Source: CAZOOK01 sp964581385 (GTDB taxonomy: Bacteria > Pseudomonadota > Gammaproteobacteria > Nevskiales > Nevskiaceae). Taken from it: a DNA stretch of 64,000 nt. Below, piece by piece: positions 54,437 to 64,000 of the stretch (position 1 is its first letter; every line of letters starts with the position of its first letter). Location of the stretch: NCBI GenBank assembly GCA_964581385.1, contig CAZOOK010000004.1, positions 62,001-126,000 of the forward strand, given 5' to 3'. A program made the position numbers and the translations under genes. The notes under the pieces are model-generated. The model was not told the DNA's origin, did no database searches, and saw nothing but the letters and a program-made list of their open reading frames with translations.

Positions 54437-55657
54437 TTGCGTAAATTCATTTACCTGGTCGGCATCCTCACCGGCATCGGACGTGTAGCGGCCGGATCGA
54501 CGCCGGATACCGGCAGCATCGCCTACAAGATGGCGCGACATGATCCGCTGAGTCTGGCGGCCCAGGTCGGACAAAAGATGTTCTTTGATACGGCGTTGTC
54601 CGGGTCTGGAAAGTTGGCGTGTGCAACCTGCCACGATCCTGATCACGCCTATGCACCGCCCAATTCCCTACCCGTGCAGATGGGCGGTAAAACAATGTCG
54701 CAGTTCGGCACCCGCGCGGTGCCGTCGTTGCGTTACACGGAGGTCATCCCGCCCTACGCAGACCTGTTGGACAACCCGGACGGGATCAGCGCACCCGGAC
54801 CCGGTGGCGGATTCACCCAGGACGGACGCGCGCCAACGCTGGCCGATCAGGCAAAGATCCCGTTGCTCGCCGACAATGAGATGGCCAACAAAAATGGCGC
54901 GGACGTGGTTGCGAAAATCCGCGGATCGGCATATGCCGAGCTGTTCCAACAAGCGTTCGGCGGCGATATCTTCGCGAATCCGGAAGCTGCGTTCCAAAAA
55001 GCTACCGAAGCCTTGCAGGCATTTCAGCTGGAGGACTACAGCTTCCACCCCTTTAGCAGCAAATACGATTTATACGCCAGCAACAAGATCGGCGGCACTT
55101 TGACCGACGCCGAGCGTCGCGGCTTGGCTGTGTTTGCAGACCCCAGCAAAGGCAACTGCATTGCGTGCCATTACAGCGGACCCGGTTTGCAAGGCAGTGT
55201 GGCCATGTTTACCGACTATTCATACGCCGCGATCAGTGTGCCTCGGAACCGAGCGATTCCAGCCAATGGCGATCCGAACCATTACGACCTCGGTATTTGC
55301 AGCCGCCTGGATCATCCGCTGCCGGCGAATGGCCAATACTGCGGCATGTTCAAGACTCCGACCTTGCGTAATGTGGCGACGCGCAAAGTGTTCTTCCACA
55401 ACGGGCAGATCAAGTCCTTGAGAGATGCCATTCGGTTTTACAACACGCGCGACACGAATCCAGAACTTTGGTATCCCACCGTGCATGGAGTCGTTCAGAA
55501 ATTTGACGATCTCCCGCCACGATATCGCGGAAATGTGGATTCCCAAGCACCGCTGACGGGCCGTACGCCCGGAAGCAAACCACCGATGAGCGAACAGGAA
55601 ATGGAGGATTTGGAGGTGTTTCTAAACACGCTGACCGACGATTATCACCCTCTATAA
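54437..55657 (+). CDS. Di-heme cytochrome c peroxidase (CcpA/MauG family)
   Basis: 406 residues with an N-terminal signal segment (YLVGILTGIGRVAAG). The two c-heme sites are CATCH (62-66) and CIACH (241-245). The blocks KMFFDTALSGSGKLACATCH and MFKTPTLRNVATRKVFFHNG are family features. It could reduce hydrogen peroxide or, like MauG, oxidise a partner protein. The start is TTG after GGGGA. It lies 74 bases after the phosphoesterase gene on the same strand, so the two may be co-expressed. Confidence 0.88.
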   Translation: MRKFIYLVGILTGIGRVAAGSTPDTGSIAYKMARHDPLSLAAQVGQKMFFDTALSGSGKLACATCHDPDHAYAPPNSLPVQMGGKTMSQFGTRAVPSLRYTEVIPPYADLLDNPDGISAPGPGGGFTQDGRAPTLADQAKIPLLADNEMANKNGADVVAKIRGSAYAELFQQAFGGDIFANPEAAFQKATEALQAFQLEDYSFHPFSSKYDLYASNKIGGTLTDAERRGLAVFADPSKGNCIACHYSGPGLQGSVAMFTDYSYAAISVPRNRAIPANGDPNHYDLGICSRLDHPLPANGQYCGMFKTPTLRNVATRKVFFHNGQIKSLRDAIRFYNTRDTNPELWYPTVHGVVQKFDDLPPRYRGNVDSQAPLTGRTPGSKPPMSEQEMEDLEVFLNTLTDDYHPL

Positions 55658-55711
55658 GCGCATAACCGGACGTTCGCTTGCCACAGACTGCTGTTATTGA
55701 CCCTCACAACT

Positions 55712-56335
55712 ATGAACCAAAAAAAGCTGCTCCTAATCATCGTAGCGACATTTGCATGCGCAGTTCAGGGCGCTGCGCCACCGATCCTAAGTCAACAGAC
55801 GCTCACGCCGGCGGTCGAAGATTATCTGCAGAAAAAGGGCGATTTTTGCCTGGGAAAATTCAACTGGCCAATTGTGGTCACCGATCGCGATCGAGCGGCA
55901 CGAACCAACGATGCGATTCAAATGCCGATCCTGGAAAAACTCGGCTTGGTCGCATCATCGATCGCATCGAGCGATCCGACGGTCAAAACCTATGATTTGA
56001 CGGAAAACGGAAGGAAATTTTACGTCGTCAAAAAAACCGTCACCCTCGGACCACTCGATAAGCCCATCGATCATCCCGGAGATTTATGCGTAGCCAACCT
56101 CAAGCTGGACAGAATCGTCGGCTGGCAACCCGTTGAAATGGTGGATGGTCGCTCTCAAACGATGGTGAACTACACCTATAAAATTGCGTCCTCCGCAGAC
56201 TGGGCTCAGGACCCGCAGATTACGATGGCCTTTCCGATGATCGATCGAATCATCCGCGGTGAGGGCAAGTTGCAGTTGATGCAGTCGTTTGCGTGGATTC
56301 ACGATGCTTGGGTGGCAGTCATACCGGGCGGCTGA
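55712..56335 (+). CDS. Exported protein of unknown function
   Basis: 207 residues. A signal peptide (LLLIIVATFACAVQGAA) leads to a soluble domain with two later cysteines, one in KKGDFCLGKFNWPIVV and one in HPGDLCVANLKLD. The segment LEKLGLVASSIASSDPTVKT then YDLTENGRKFYVV resembles a winged-helix-like or domain-swapped fold, but no family is recognised. It is 54 bases after the peroxidase gene and probably part of the same unit. Close homologues could be other proteobacterial exported proteins of about 200 residues. Confidence 0.65.
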   Translation: MNQKKLLLIIVATFACAVQGAAPPILSQQTLTPAVEDYLQKKGDFCLGKFNWPIVVTDRDRAARTNDAIQMPILEKLGLVASSIASSDPTVKTYDLTENGRKFYVVKKTVTLGPLDKPIDHPGDLCVANLKLDRIVGWQPVEMVDGRSQTMVNYTYKIASSADWAQDPQITMAFPMIDRIIRGEGKLQLMQSFAWIHDAWVAVIPGG

Positions 56336-56353
56336 ACCGACCTCTACCTACGT

Positions 56354-56929
56354 TCAGTGATCGGGGGAGTTTGGGGCGGCCGGTTTGATCACGTCCTTCC
56401 AAACGCAGGGTGCCGTGCGCCAGTTGGGCAGGGCCGTCTTAGCCGCAGCGCTTTCCGCAACCGTCAGCTTCTTCCCGATTGCATCGCGCAGGTCCGCTGC
56501 CTTATCCGTTCCGTTTTCGGCCGCTTTACTGGCCCAGACCCACGCCACCGGCAGAGCCGATTCCTTGTCTCCGAACACTGAGGTCACGCGCACCAGAACA
56601 CGCACGCCGCTGATTTCGTCCCCGGAATAAATAAGCGCCAGCTTGTACTGTGCGGGACCGTAATTTTGCAATGCGGATTTGCACAGCCATCCGGTCGCTT
56701 TTTGGTTGTCGTAGACCGACATCGACCGCTGAATCTGCGGACCCGTCTCGCAGCAGTAGGTTTTGCCGAGCTCGTATTGCGACTGCGCATCCCCAGATGT
56801 GGCTTTGGCTTCCAGCGAGCTACGTTTTGAGGAGTCATAACCCTCTCGCGCGCCTTCTATGAGCGGTGCAAAGCAGCCGCCAATGAGGGCGCAGACACCG
56901 AACAGCACGCTGATAGCGACTATCTTCAT
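56354..56929 (-). CDS. Lipoprotein with Sel1-like helical repeat region
   Basis: 191 residues. Lipobox: the signal peptide ends ALIGGC, giving a lipidated Cys. The mature part has Sel1-type pieces (ATSGDAQSQYELGKTYCCET, YGPAQYKLALIYSG, and AWVWASKAAENG) of the kind that mediate protein contacts, plus extra cysteines. The ATG at 56929 is preferred over a TTG upstream. It converges with the exported protein gene to its left. No specific function can be given. Confidence 0.72.
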   Translation of the reverse strand: MKIVAISVLFGVCALIGGCFAPLIEGAREGYDSSKRSSLEAKATSGDAQSQYELGKTYCCETGPQIQRSMSVYDNQKATGWLCKSALQNYGPAQYKLALIYSGDEISGVRVLVRVTSVFGDKESALPVAWVWASKAAENGTDKAADLRDAIGKKLTVAESAAAKTALPNWRTAPCVWKDVIKPAAPNSPDH

Positions 56930-57151
56930 CTTTAATAACTCGTAGGACAATAATGTGGCTGCCGCGAGAACAACGGATCCGCTGCAAAAGCGTGATCGGT
57001 TCTCGAAAGGGGAACCGTTAAGAATTTACGTGATTTTGAGAATAGCAGCCTTATGACATGGCGTGAGGCGAGGATGGCCGGCTCCGGCTGCTTAGATTCT
57101 TCTTCTTCGCGTCACGCGCCAAATCGTCATAACGGGGGCTCCGACAGCCTG

Positions 57152-58117
57152 TTAGGCACGGTCATAATCAAAAGCCATCGCAGCGGACACACTCGGCAGG
57201 TTCAGTATCAGCATGATCAGCCGGTCCATGCCCAATGCGACACCGGAGCAGTCGGGAAAATCGCTGGCGAGGGCTTCGACGAGGTGCTCGTCATAGGGCG
57301 GCACACACCGTCCGTGTGCGCGGCGCCACTCCTGATCGGCGACAAAGCGGCGGCGCTGCTCCCCGGCGTCAGCCAGTTCGTGATAACCGTTCGCCAGTTC
57401 GATGCCGCGCCAGTACAACTCGAAGCGCTCCGCGACCGGCGGGTCACCATCGCGTACGCGCGCGAGCGCCGCCTGGCTCGCCGGATAATCGCAAACGAAG
57501 GATGGGGCATCGATGCCCAGTCGTGGGCCAACGAGCGTACCCATTGCAAAATCGAGCCAGAAATCGCGATCCTGCCGAATCTCGGGATCGTCACCTGGGG
57601 GTAGCGCGATCCTCGACGCGAGCGCTGTGCGGATATCCTCGACGGAGCCGGTGAACGGGTCGACCTGCAACTCATCGAGGAACAGATCGCGATAGCGCCG
57701 CCGGCTGAAGCGCGGCAGGCTGACATCAAGTGTTCGCACCAGGGCTTCGACTTCATCCATCAACGCATCCGGGCTCCAACCCGGCCGATACCACTCGAGC
57801 AGCGTGAACTCCGGATTATGCAAACGTCCGCACTCGTCAAAGCGGAATACCCGGCTGATCTGGAACAGCGGTCCACTACCCGCCGCAAGCAAGCGCTTCA
57901 TCGAAAATTCGGGCGATGTCGCCAGCCAGCGGCCATCATCCGTATGCAGGCTTTCGATCTGTCGATCGACGGTTGCCGCACGCGAAAGAACCGGCGTCTC
58001 CACTTCGAGAACATCGCGCGATTCAAAAAATCGGCGAACCTGCCGAAACAATTCATTGCGGCTTCGCAATGTCGCCAGTGTCGCACTGGGTCGCCACGAC
58101 GCGTTGTGTTGTTGCAT
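57152..58117 (-). CDS. epmA: Elongation factor P lysine-lysyltransferase EpmA
   Basis: 321 residues, a class II LysRS-like protein without the anticodon domain. Motif 2 appears as RVFRFDECGRLHNPEFTLLE and motif 3 as GVALGMDRLIML, with ELANGYHELADAGEQRRRF typical of EpmA/GenX. It attaches beta-lysine to EF-P so that ribosomes pass polyproline stretches. The ATG at 58117 is chosen; the frame continues upstream to a GTG. It is divergent from the histone-like gene. Confidence 0.93.
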   Translation of the reverse strand: MQQHNASWRPSATLATLRSRNELFRQVRRFFESRDVLEVETPVLSRAATVDRQIESLHTDDGRWLATSPEFSMKRLLAAGSGPLFQISRVFRFDECGRLHNPEFTLLEWYRPGWSPDALMDEVEALVRTLDVSLPRFSRRRYRDLFLDELQVDPFTGSVEDIRTALASRIALPPGDDPEIRQDRDFWLDFAMGTLVGPRLGIDAPSFVCDYPASQAALARVRDGDPPVAERFELYWRGIELANGYHELADAGEQRRRFVADQEWRRAHGRCVPPYDEHLVEALASDFPDCSGVALGMDRLIMLILNLPSVSAAMAFDYDRA

Positions 58118-58211
58118 TGACGTTACGTAAAGTCGAGTGTTATAAGGCACGGGTTTAAGCGATGCTTAAACTGTTTCTCGTATTCGTTTGATTACCATTA
58201 GGGAGACACCA

Positions 58212-58592
58212 GTGGCAACAAGCAAATCAGCAAAAGCGAAGAAGAAGCCCGCTGCGAAGAAGGTCGGGAAGAAAGCGGCGGCCAGGAAACCAATGGCCAA
58301 GAAGGCCAAGCCGGCGCGGAAAGTCGCCGCAAAGAAAGTTGCCAAGAAGGCAGTCAAGAAAGCGGTGAAGAAAGCCGCCCCGAAAAAGAAGGTCGCTAAA
58401 AAGGCAGTGAAGAAGGCTGCCAAGGCCGTAGCGAAAAAGCCGGCAAAGAAGGCGACTAAAAAGACGGCGAAGAAAAAGGCCCCGGCGAAAGCCAAGGCCA
58501 AGCCTGCCGCCGCTGCGCCCGCTGCCGAAGCGGAAAAAAAAAAGCTAGTGACCGCGGAGTACGCGCCGCTGTTTCCTCCAGTCACTCCGTAA
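58212..58592 (+). CDS. Lysine/alanine-rich histone H1-like protein
   Basis: 126 residues, almost entirely repeats of Ala-Lys-Lys type (AKKVAKKAVKKAVKKAA and similar) with a short acidic/hydrophobic end TAEYAPLFPPVTP. This resembles the histone H1-like and AlgP-like proteins of beta- and gammaproteobacteria that bind DNA non-specifically and compact the nucleoid. The start is GTG after GGGAGA. Such repeat genes often vary in length between strains. Confidence 0.88.
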   Translation: MATSKSAKAKKKPAAKKVGKKAAARKPMAKKAKPARKVAAKKVAKKAVKKAVKKAAPKKKVAKKAVKKAAKAVAKKPAKKATKKTAKKKAPAKAKAKPAAAAPAAEAEKKKLVTAEYAPLFPPVTP

Positions 58593-58630
58593 TTCGGAAA
58601 GTTTCTGTAAGAAGCGCGGGTCGGTACAGC

Positions 58631-59053
58631 GTGGCGGACGCCGCCACGCTGACCGACGAAGACATTCGGGCGATGCCCGAAGAAGACTATATGAATGATG
58701 TCCAGCAGGAGTTTTTCCGTCTCCGGCTGTTCAAGGCCCGCGAGGAAGTGCTGGCCCGCGAACTCGACGTCAAGGAACGCCTCCATCAGCGCGAGGTGTT
58801 TGCCGATCCTGCAGACCGTGCGACAGCCGAGGAAGAGCATTGGCTGGATCTGCGTCTGCGCGAACGCGAATCGATGTTGCTGAAAAAGATTGACGAGGCG
58901 CTGCGCCGAATCCGGGATCGCGAATATGGTTACTGCGAAAAAACCGGCGAGCCCATTGGCATCCCCCGCCTGCTTGCGCGTCCGACGGCAACCGTTTGCG
59001 TGGACGTGAAAGGACAGGATGAGAAAGTCGAAACCCATTTCCGCGATCGCTAA
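58631..59053 (+). CDS. DksA/TraR-type regulator with incomplete zinc site
   Basis: 140 residues. The coiled-coil tip keeps DPADRA (Asp59, Asp62, Ala64), the DxxDxA residues that reach the RNA polymerase active site. The zinc finger reads YGYCEKTGEPIGIPRLLARP and TVCVDVKG: Cys102 and Cys123 remain but the other two positions are Thr105 and Val126. A similar loss is known for zinc-independent DksA2, so it may work under zinc limitation. The start is GTG. It lies 38 bases after the histone-like gene on the same strand. Confidence 0.85.
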   Translation: MADAATLTDEDIRAMPEEDYMNDVQQEFFRLRLFKAREEVLARELDVKERLHQREVFADPADRATAEEEHWLDLRLRERESMLLKKIDEALRRIRDREYGYCEKTGEPIGIPRLLARPTATVCVDVKGQDEKVETHFRDR

Positions 59054-59244
59054 CCGCTTCGCTCTCTAAAAGTCGCTCCGGCCGGCTCGTGTAGCTGCCG
59101 TTTCGGAGAATGCGGTCGCCATGGATGGCTGCCGGAATGACCAGGGGAAGGTCCCGGCGGAGCCTTGCTCCAGTCGTAGTGTCCCCTTCTGTCCCCAAAT
59201 TTAAGGTCGTGCCCGGCGGATGCTCACCGCCAGTGGCTGTCCAT

Positions 59245-59838
59245 TTATGGCTGGCATGTCCCAATCGGAGGCGACGAAGTCTGTTCGTTTCCCGCAGTTG
59301 ACCGGATGCGTCCCGCGAAACCAATAACGATCAATCTCGCATGGCGGCCTCCGTCGGTCCACCCGCGCCGGTCACAGACCACCATTGTGCCGTTATAAGC
59401 GGCCACAGTGCCCTGCGCTGCAAATTCAATACGGTCCCGGATCTTGCTGTTGCCGCGGATCGTAAGCGCACTCGCGGCTTGCGGCGCAAATCTGCGGAGC
59501 ACATCGGTACCTGTATTGGGCTGCTTGTCGCTGTCCATATCCTGAAAAACGATCCAGCCATCCTCGTAACCGTCGTGAGAAGGCGACTGGCTTCCGGAAT
59601 CACATTTGGGTATGTCCGCCGCATAATCACCGGATCGGCACACAATCGTCCGCGTCCTGCGTGTCATCGCCTGGGCTCTTGCATAGTTCAGCGCTGACAG
59701 CATCTGATTGGTCGCACTGCTCGTCGAATTGTCGAGGATCATGCTGCTCATGGCGGGGAGTGCCAGTGCGCTGATGATCGCCACGGCCGCAAGTGTCGTC
59801 AGCAATTCCAGCAGAGTGAAACCACGGATGCGCGTCAT
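59245..59838 (-). CDS. Type IV pilus/type II secretion pseudopilin (GspH/FimT-like)
   Basis: 197 residues. The N-terminus RGFTLLELLTTLAAVAIISA is a prepilin leader (RG cut before F, glutamate at +5) followed by the hydrophobic helix. The C-terminal part is a beta-rich GspH/FimT domain (TIVCRSGDYAADIPKC, DGYEDGWIVFQDMD, VVCDRRGWTDG) with several cysteines. It would be processed by prepilin peptidase and join a pilus or secretion pseudopilus. No other pilus genes are near, so it may be an orphan minor pilin. Confidence 0.85.
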   Translation of the reverse strand: MTRIRGFTLLELLTTLAAVAIISALALPAMSSMILDNSTSSATNQMLSALNYARAQAMTRRTRTIVCRSGDYAADIPKCDSGSQSPSHDGYEDGWIVFQDMDSDKQPNTGTDVLRRFAPQAASALTIRGNSKIRDRIEFAAQGTVAAYNGTMVVCDRRGWTDGGRHARLIVIGFAGRIRSTAGNEQTSSPPIGTCQP

Positions 59839-59929
59839 GGCGCTGCCCTTTCCTCGAAAACGGTCATGAAAAAAGCTTCATGACTATTGATACGAAGAAC
59901 TCAGCGGACAGGCGCCATCCGTAATGCGT

Positions 59930-60415
59930 TTATGCGGGTTCTTGCTTGCGGGAATGGATCAGCATGTCGAGCAACAGCAATCCCGCGCCCATTGTGATCG
60001 CCGAATCGGCGACGTTGAACGCCGCAAAGTGCCAGTGGCCGACATAGAAATCAACGAAGTCGACGACGTAGCCTAGGCGCACACGGTCGATCGCGTTGCC
60101 CAGCGCTCCGCCGAGAATCAGCGCCAGCGCGGCGGCAACGATCCGCTCCCCTTCCGGGTGCCGCCACAGCCAGCTGGCGATGGCGGCGCTCACGACGACG
60201 CTCAGCAAGATGAATACCAGCGCCGGCGCCCGATTGAACATCGAAAACGCGGCGCCGGTGTTGTGCATGTGTACGAGATTCAGATGCGGAAAAATCTCGA
60301 TCTGGCCGAATAGCGGAAGCGTGTGCACCAGCCACAGTTTGACCAGCTGATCCGCGACGATGACCAGCACGGATAGCAACAGCCACGCGATATTGGATCG
60401 CGAAGTCAGCGACAT
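59930..60415 (-). CDS. lspA: Lipoprotein signal peptidase
   Basis: 161 residues with four membrane segments. The catalytic aspartates are in GALGNAIDRVRLGYVVDFVD and FNVADSAITMGAGLLLLD. It removes signal peptides from diacylated prolipoproteins in the inner membrane. It is 35 bases downstream of ileS, the usual proteobacterial order ribF-ileS-lspA. Confidence 0.96.
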   Translation of the reverse strand: MSLTSRSNIAWLLLSVLVIVADQLVKLWLVHTLPLFGQIEIFPHLNLVHMHNTGAAFSMFNRAPALVFILLSVVVSAAIASWLWRHPEGERIVAAALALILGGALGNAIDRVRLGYVVDFVDFYVGHWHFAAFNVADSAITMGAGLLLLDMLIHSRKQEPA

Positions 60416-60450
60416 TGGGAGTTCTCGGACGCCTTCATGAACAATGTGGG

Positions 60451-63288
<2,838 letters not shown>

Positions 63289-63302
63289 CGGGGAATTTTA
63301 GA

Positions 63303-63348
63303 GCTTATCCGTGAATAAATCGCGGACACGATGTATTCACGGATAAGC
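63303..63348. repeat. Perfect 15-bp inverted repeat between ribF and ileS
   Basis: GCTTATCCGTGAATA (63303-63317) and its reverse complement (63334-63348) flank a 16-base loop. There is no T-run on the transcribed minus strand, so it is not a typical terminator. It could be a processing or stability hairpin, or a copy of a dispersed repeat. Confidence 0.6.
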
Positions 63349-63350
63349 GC

Positions 63351-64000
63351 TTAGGCTAATAGCATCCGCGCCTGTGCAGCGTCGCGCTGCATCTGTTCGG
63401 CCAGCGCTTCGAGCGAATCGAAGTGCATCTCAGGCCGCAGATAACGGACGAATTCGATTTCGATCTCGCGTCCGTACCAATCGTCCGAGTTATCGAAAAA
63501 ATGAGTTTCCAGCAGTGGCCGCGTACCACCGACCGTCGGCCGCACACCCAAGCTCGCGACGCCGGACCAGCGCCGCCGTTCGCCAGTGGCCCAGCCGACC
63601 ACCGCATAGATACCGAGCCGCAGCGCGGGCACGTGACGCAGATGGATATTGGCGGTGCGCATCCCGAGCTTGCGCCCCAGCTTCAAACCGTGCCGCACGC
63701 GTCCGATCATCGAGTGGCGCCGGCCGAGCTGGCGTTCGATGCGATCCAGATCCGCAGTCGCCATCGCTTCACGGATCGCGGTTGAGCTGCAGCGCTCGTT
63801 ACCCGCCATCACTGCGTCGACGATGTCCGCGACCGCGCCGCGCGCGGTGACGTGCTGCCGCAACTGTGCACTGTCGCCCATGCGGTTCGCACCGTAACGG
63901 AAATCGACTCCGACCACGACGGCGCGCGCGCCGAGACGATCCAGAATCAGGTCATCGACGAAACTCTCGGCGCTCATAGCGGCCAGACCGGCATCGAAAC
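63351..64000 (-). CDS. ribF: Bifunctional riboflavin kinase/FAD synthetase, C-terminal part (truncated by window end)
   Basis: 216 visible residues; the frame is open to the window edge and the N-terminal FAD synthetase part is cut off. Visible family blocks include VVVGVDFRYGANRMGD and CSSTAIREAMATADLDRIER from the adenylyltransferase domain. The riboflavin kinase domain follows, with GRVRHGLKLGRKLGMRTANI and LETHFFDNSDDWYG. It makes FMN and then FAD. Upstream of ileS as expected. Confidence 0.95.
   Translation of the reverse strand, partial: FDAGLAAMSAESFVDDLILDRLGARAVVVGVDFRYGANRMGDSAQLRQHVTARGAVADIVDAVMAGNERCSSTAIREAMATADLDRIERQLGRRHSMIGRVRHGLKLGRKLGMRTANIHLRHVPALRLGIYAVVGWATGERRRWSGVASLGVRPTVGGTRPLLETHFFDNSDDWYGREIEIEFVRYLRPEMHFDSLEALAEQMQRDAAQARMLLA

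Noticed and set aside
58166..59038. 290-codon minus-strand frame rich in Phe/Ala opposite the histone-like and DksA genes
   Set aside because: Composition is the direct complement of AAG/GCC repeats; looks membrane-like only by chance.
59054..59244. Possible dispersed repeat after the DksA-like gene
   Set aside because: Short similar runs (GTCCCC pairs) were seen, but no convincing inverted or tandem structure.

Overview
The window is GC-rich chromosomal DNA from a Gram-negative bacterium, most likely a betaproteobacterium (Burkholderiales-like). The evidence is the ribF-ileS-lspA order, an XrtA/PEP-CTERM type exopolysaccharide (EPS) locus, LPS-modifying enzymes, an RND efflux operon, a lysine-rich histone H1-like protein and an FNR-type regulator. 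No rRNA, tRNA, CRISPR array or complete transposase gene was found by eye.

Region 1 (1-20 kb) is a polysaccharide and PEP-CTERM region. It holds three glycosyltransferases at the left end, a secreted beta-helix protein, and a protein with 14 GloVer-type repeats. A long minus-strand operon follows: Wza-like exporter, outer-membrane barrel, Wzz-like chain-length protein, tyrosine-kinase-like ATPase, XrtA-associated ATPase, TIGR03790 protein and a GT4 enzyme. Next come fcl and gmd for GDP-fucose, and two secreted proteins with VPLP-CTERM sorting tails. The exosortase gene itself is not in the window and probably lies to the left.

Region 2 (20-40 kb) is mixed. It has a GGDEF/EAL protein, an ArnT-like GT39 with a PAP2 phosphatase, a fused LplT/acyltransferase, a class II aldolase, and a 493-bp MITE-like element with 33-bp terminal inverted repeats. 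A molybdate group (modE, a molbindin, modA) carries a near-consensus ModE box and is followed by an OprP-like porin. After it come a PQQ dehydrogenase, a cyclopropane-fatty-acid-synthase relative, wrbA with a DUF2069 gene, and an LpxO-like hydroxylase.

Region 3 (40-51 kb) is a TetR-controlled RND efflux operon ending in an fnr-like gene, followed by a sulfur-stress group: a TSUP exporter, thioredoxin 2, a BigR/SqrR-like repressor, a DUF442 sulfurtransferase-like protein and an AhpD-like protein. A perfect FNR box lies upstream of the thioredoxin gene. A palindrome sits exactly between the -35 and -10 boxes of the repressor promoter. A frameshifted prolyl 4-hydroxylase closes the region.

Region 4 (51-64 kb) has a PEP-CTERM protein, a secreted phosphoesterase, a di-heme cytochrome c peroxidase and small exported proteins. 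These are followed by housekeeping genes: epmA, a histone-like gene, a DksA homologue with a degenerate zinc site, a type IV pseudopilin-like gene, lspA, ileS and the 3' part of ribF. All names rest on reading the translations by eye. No database search was run.
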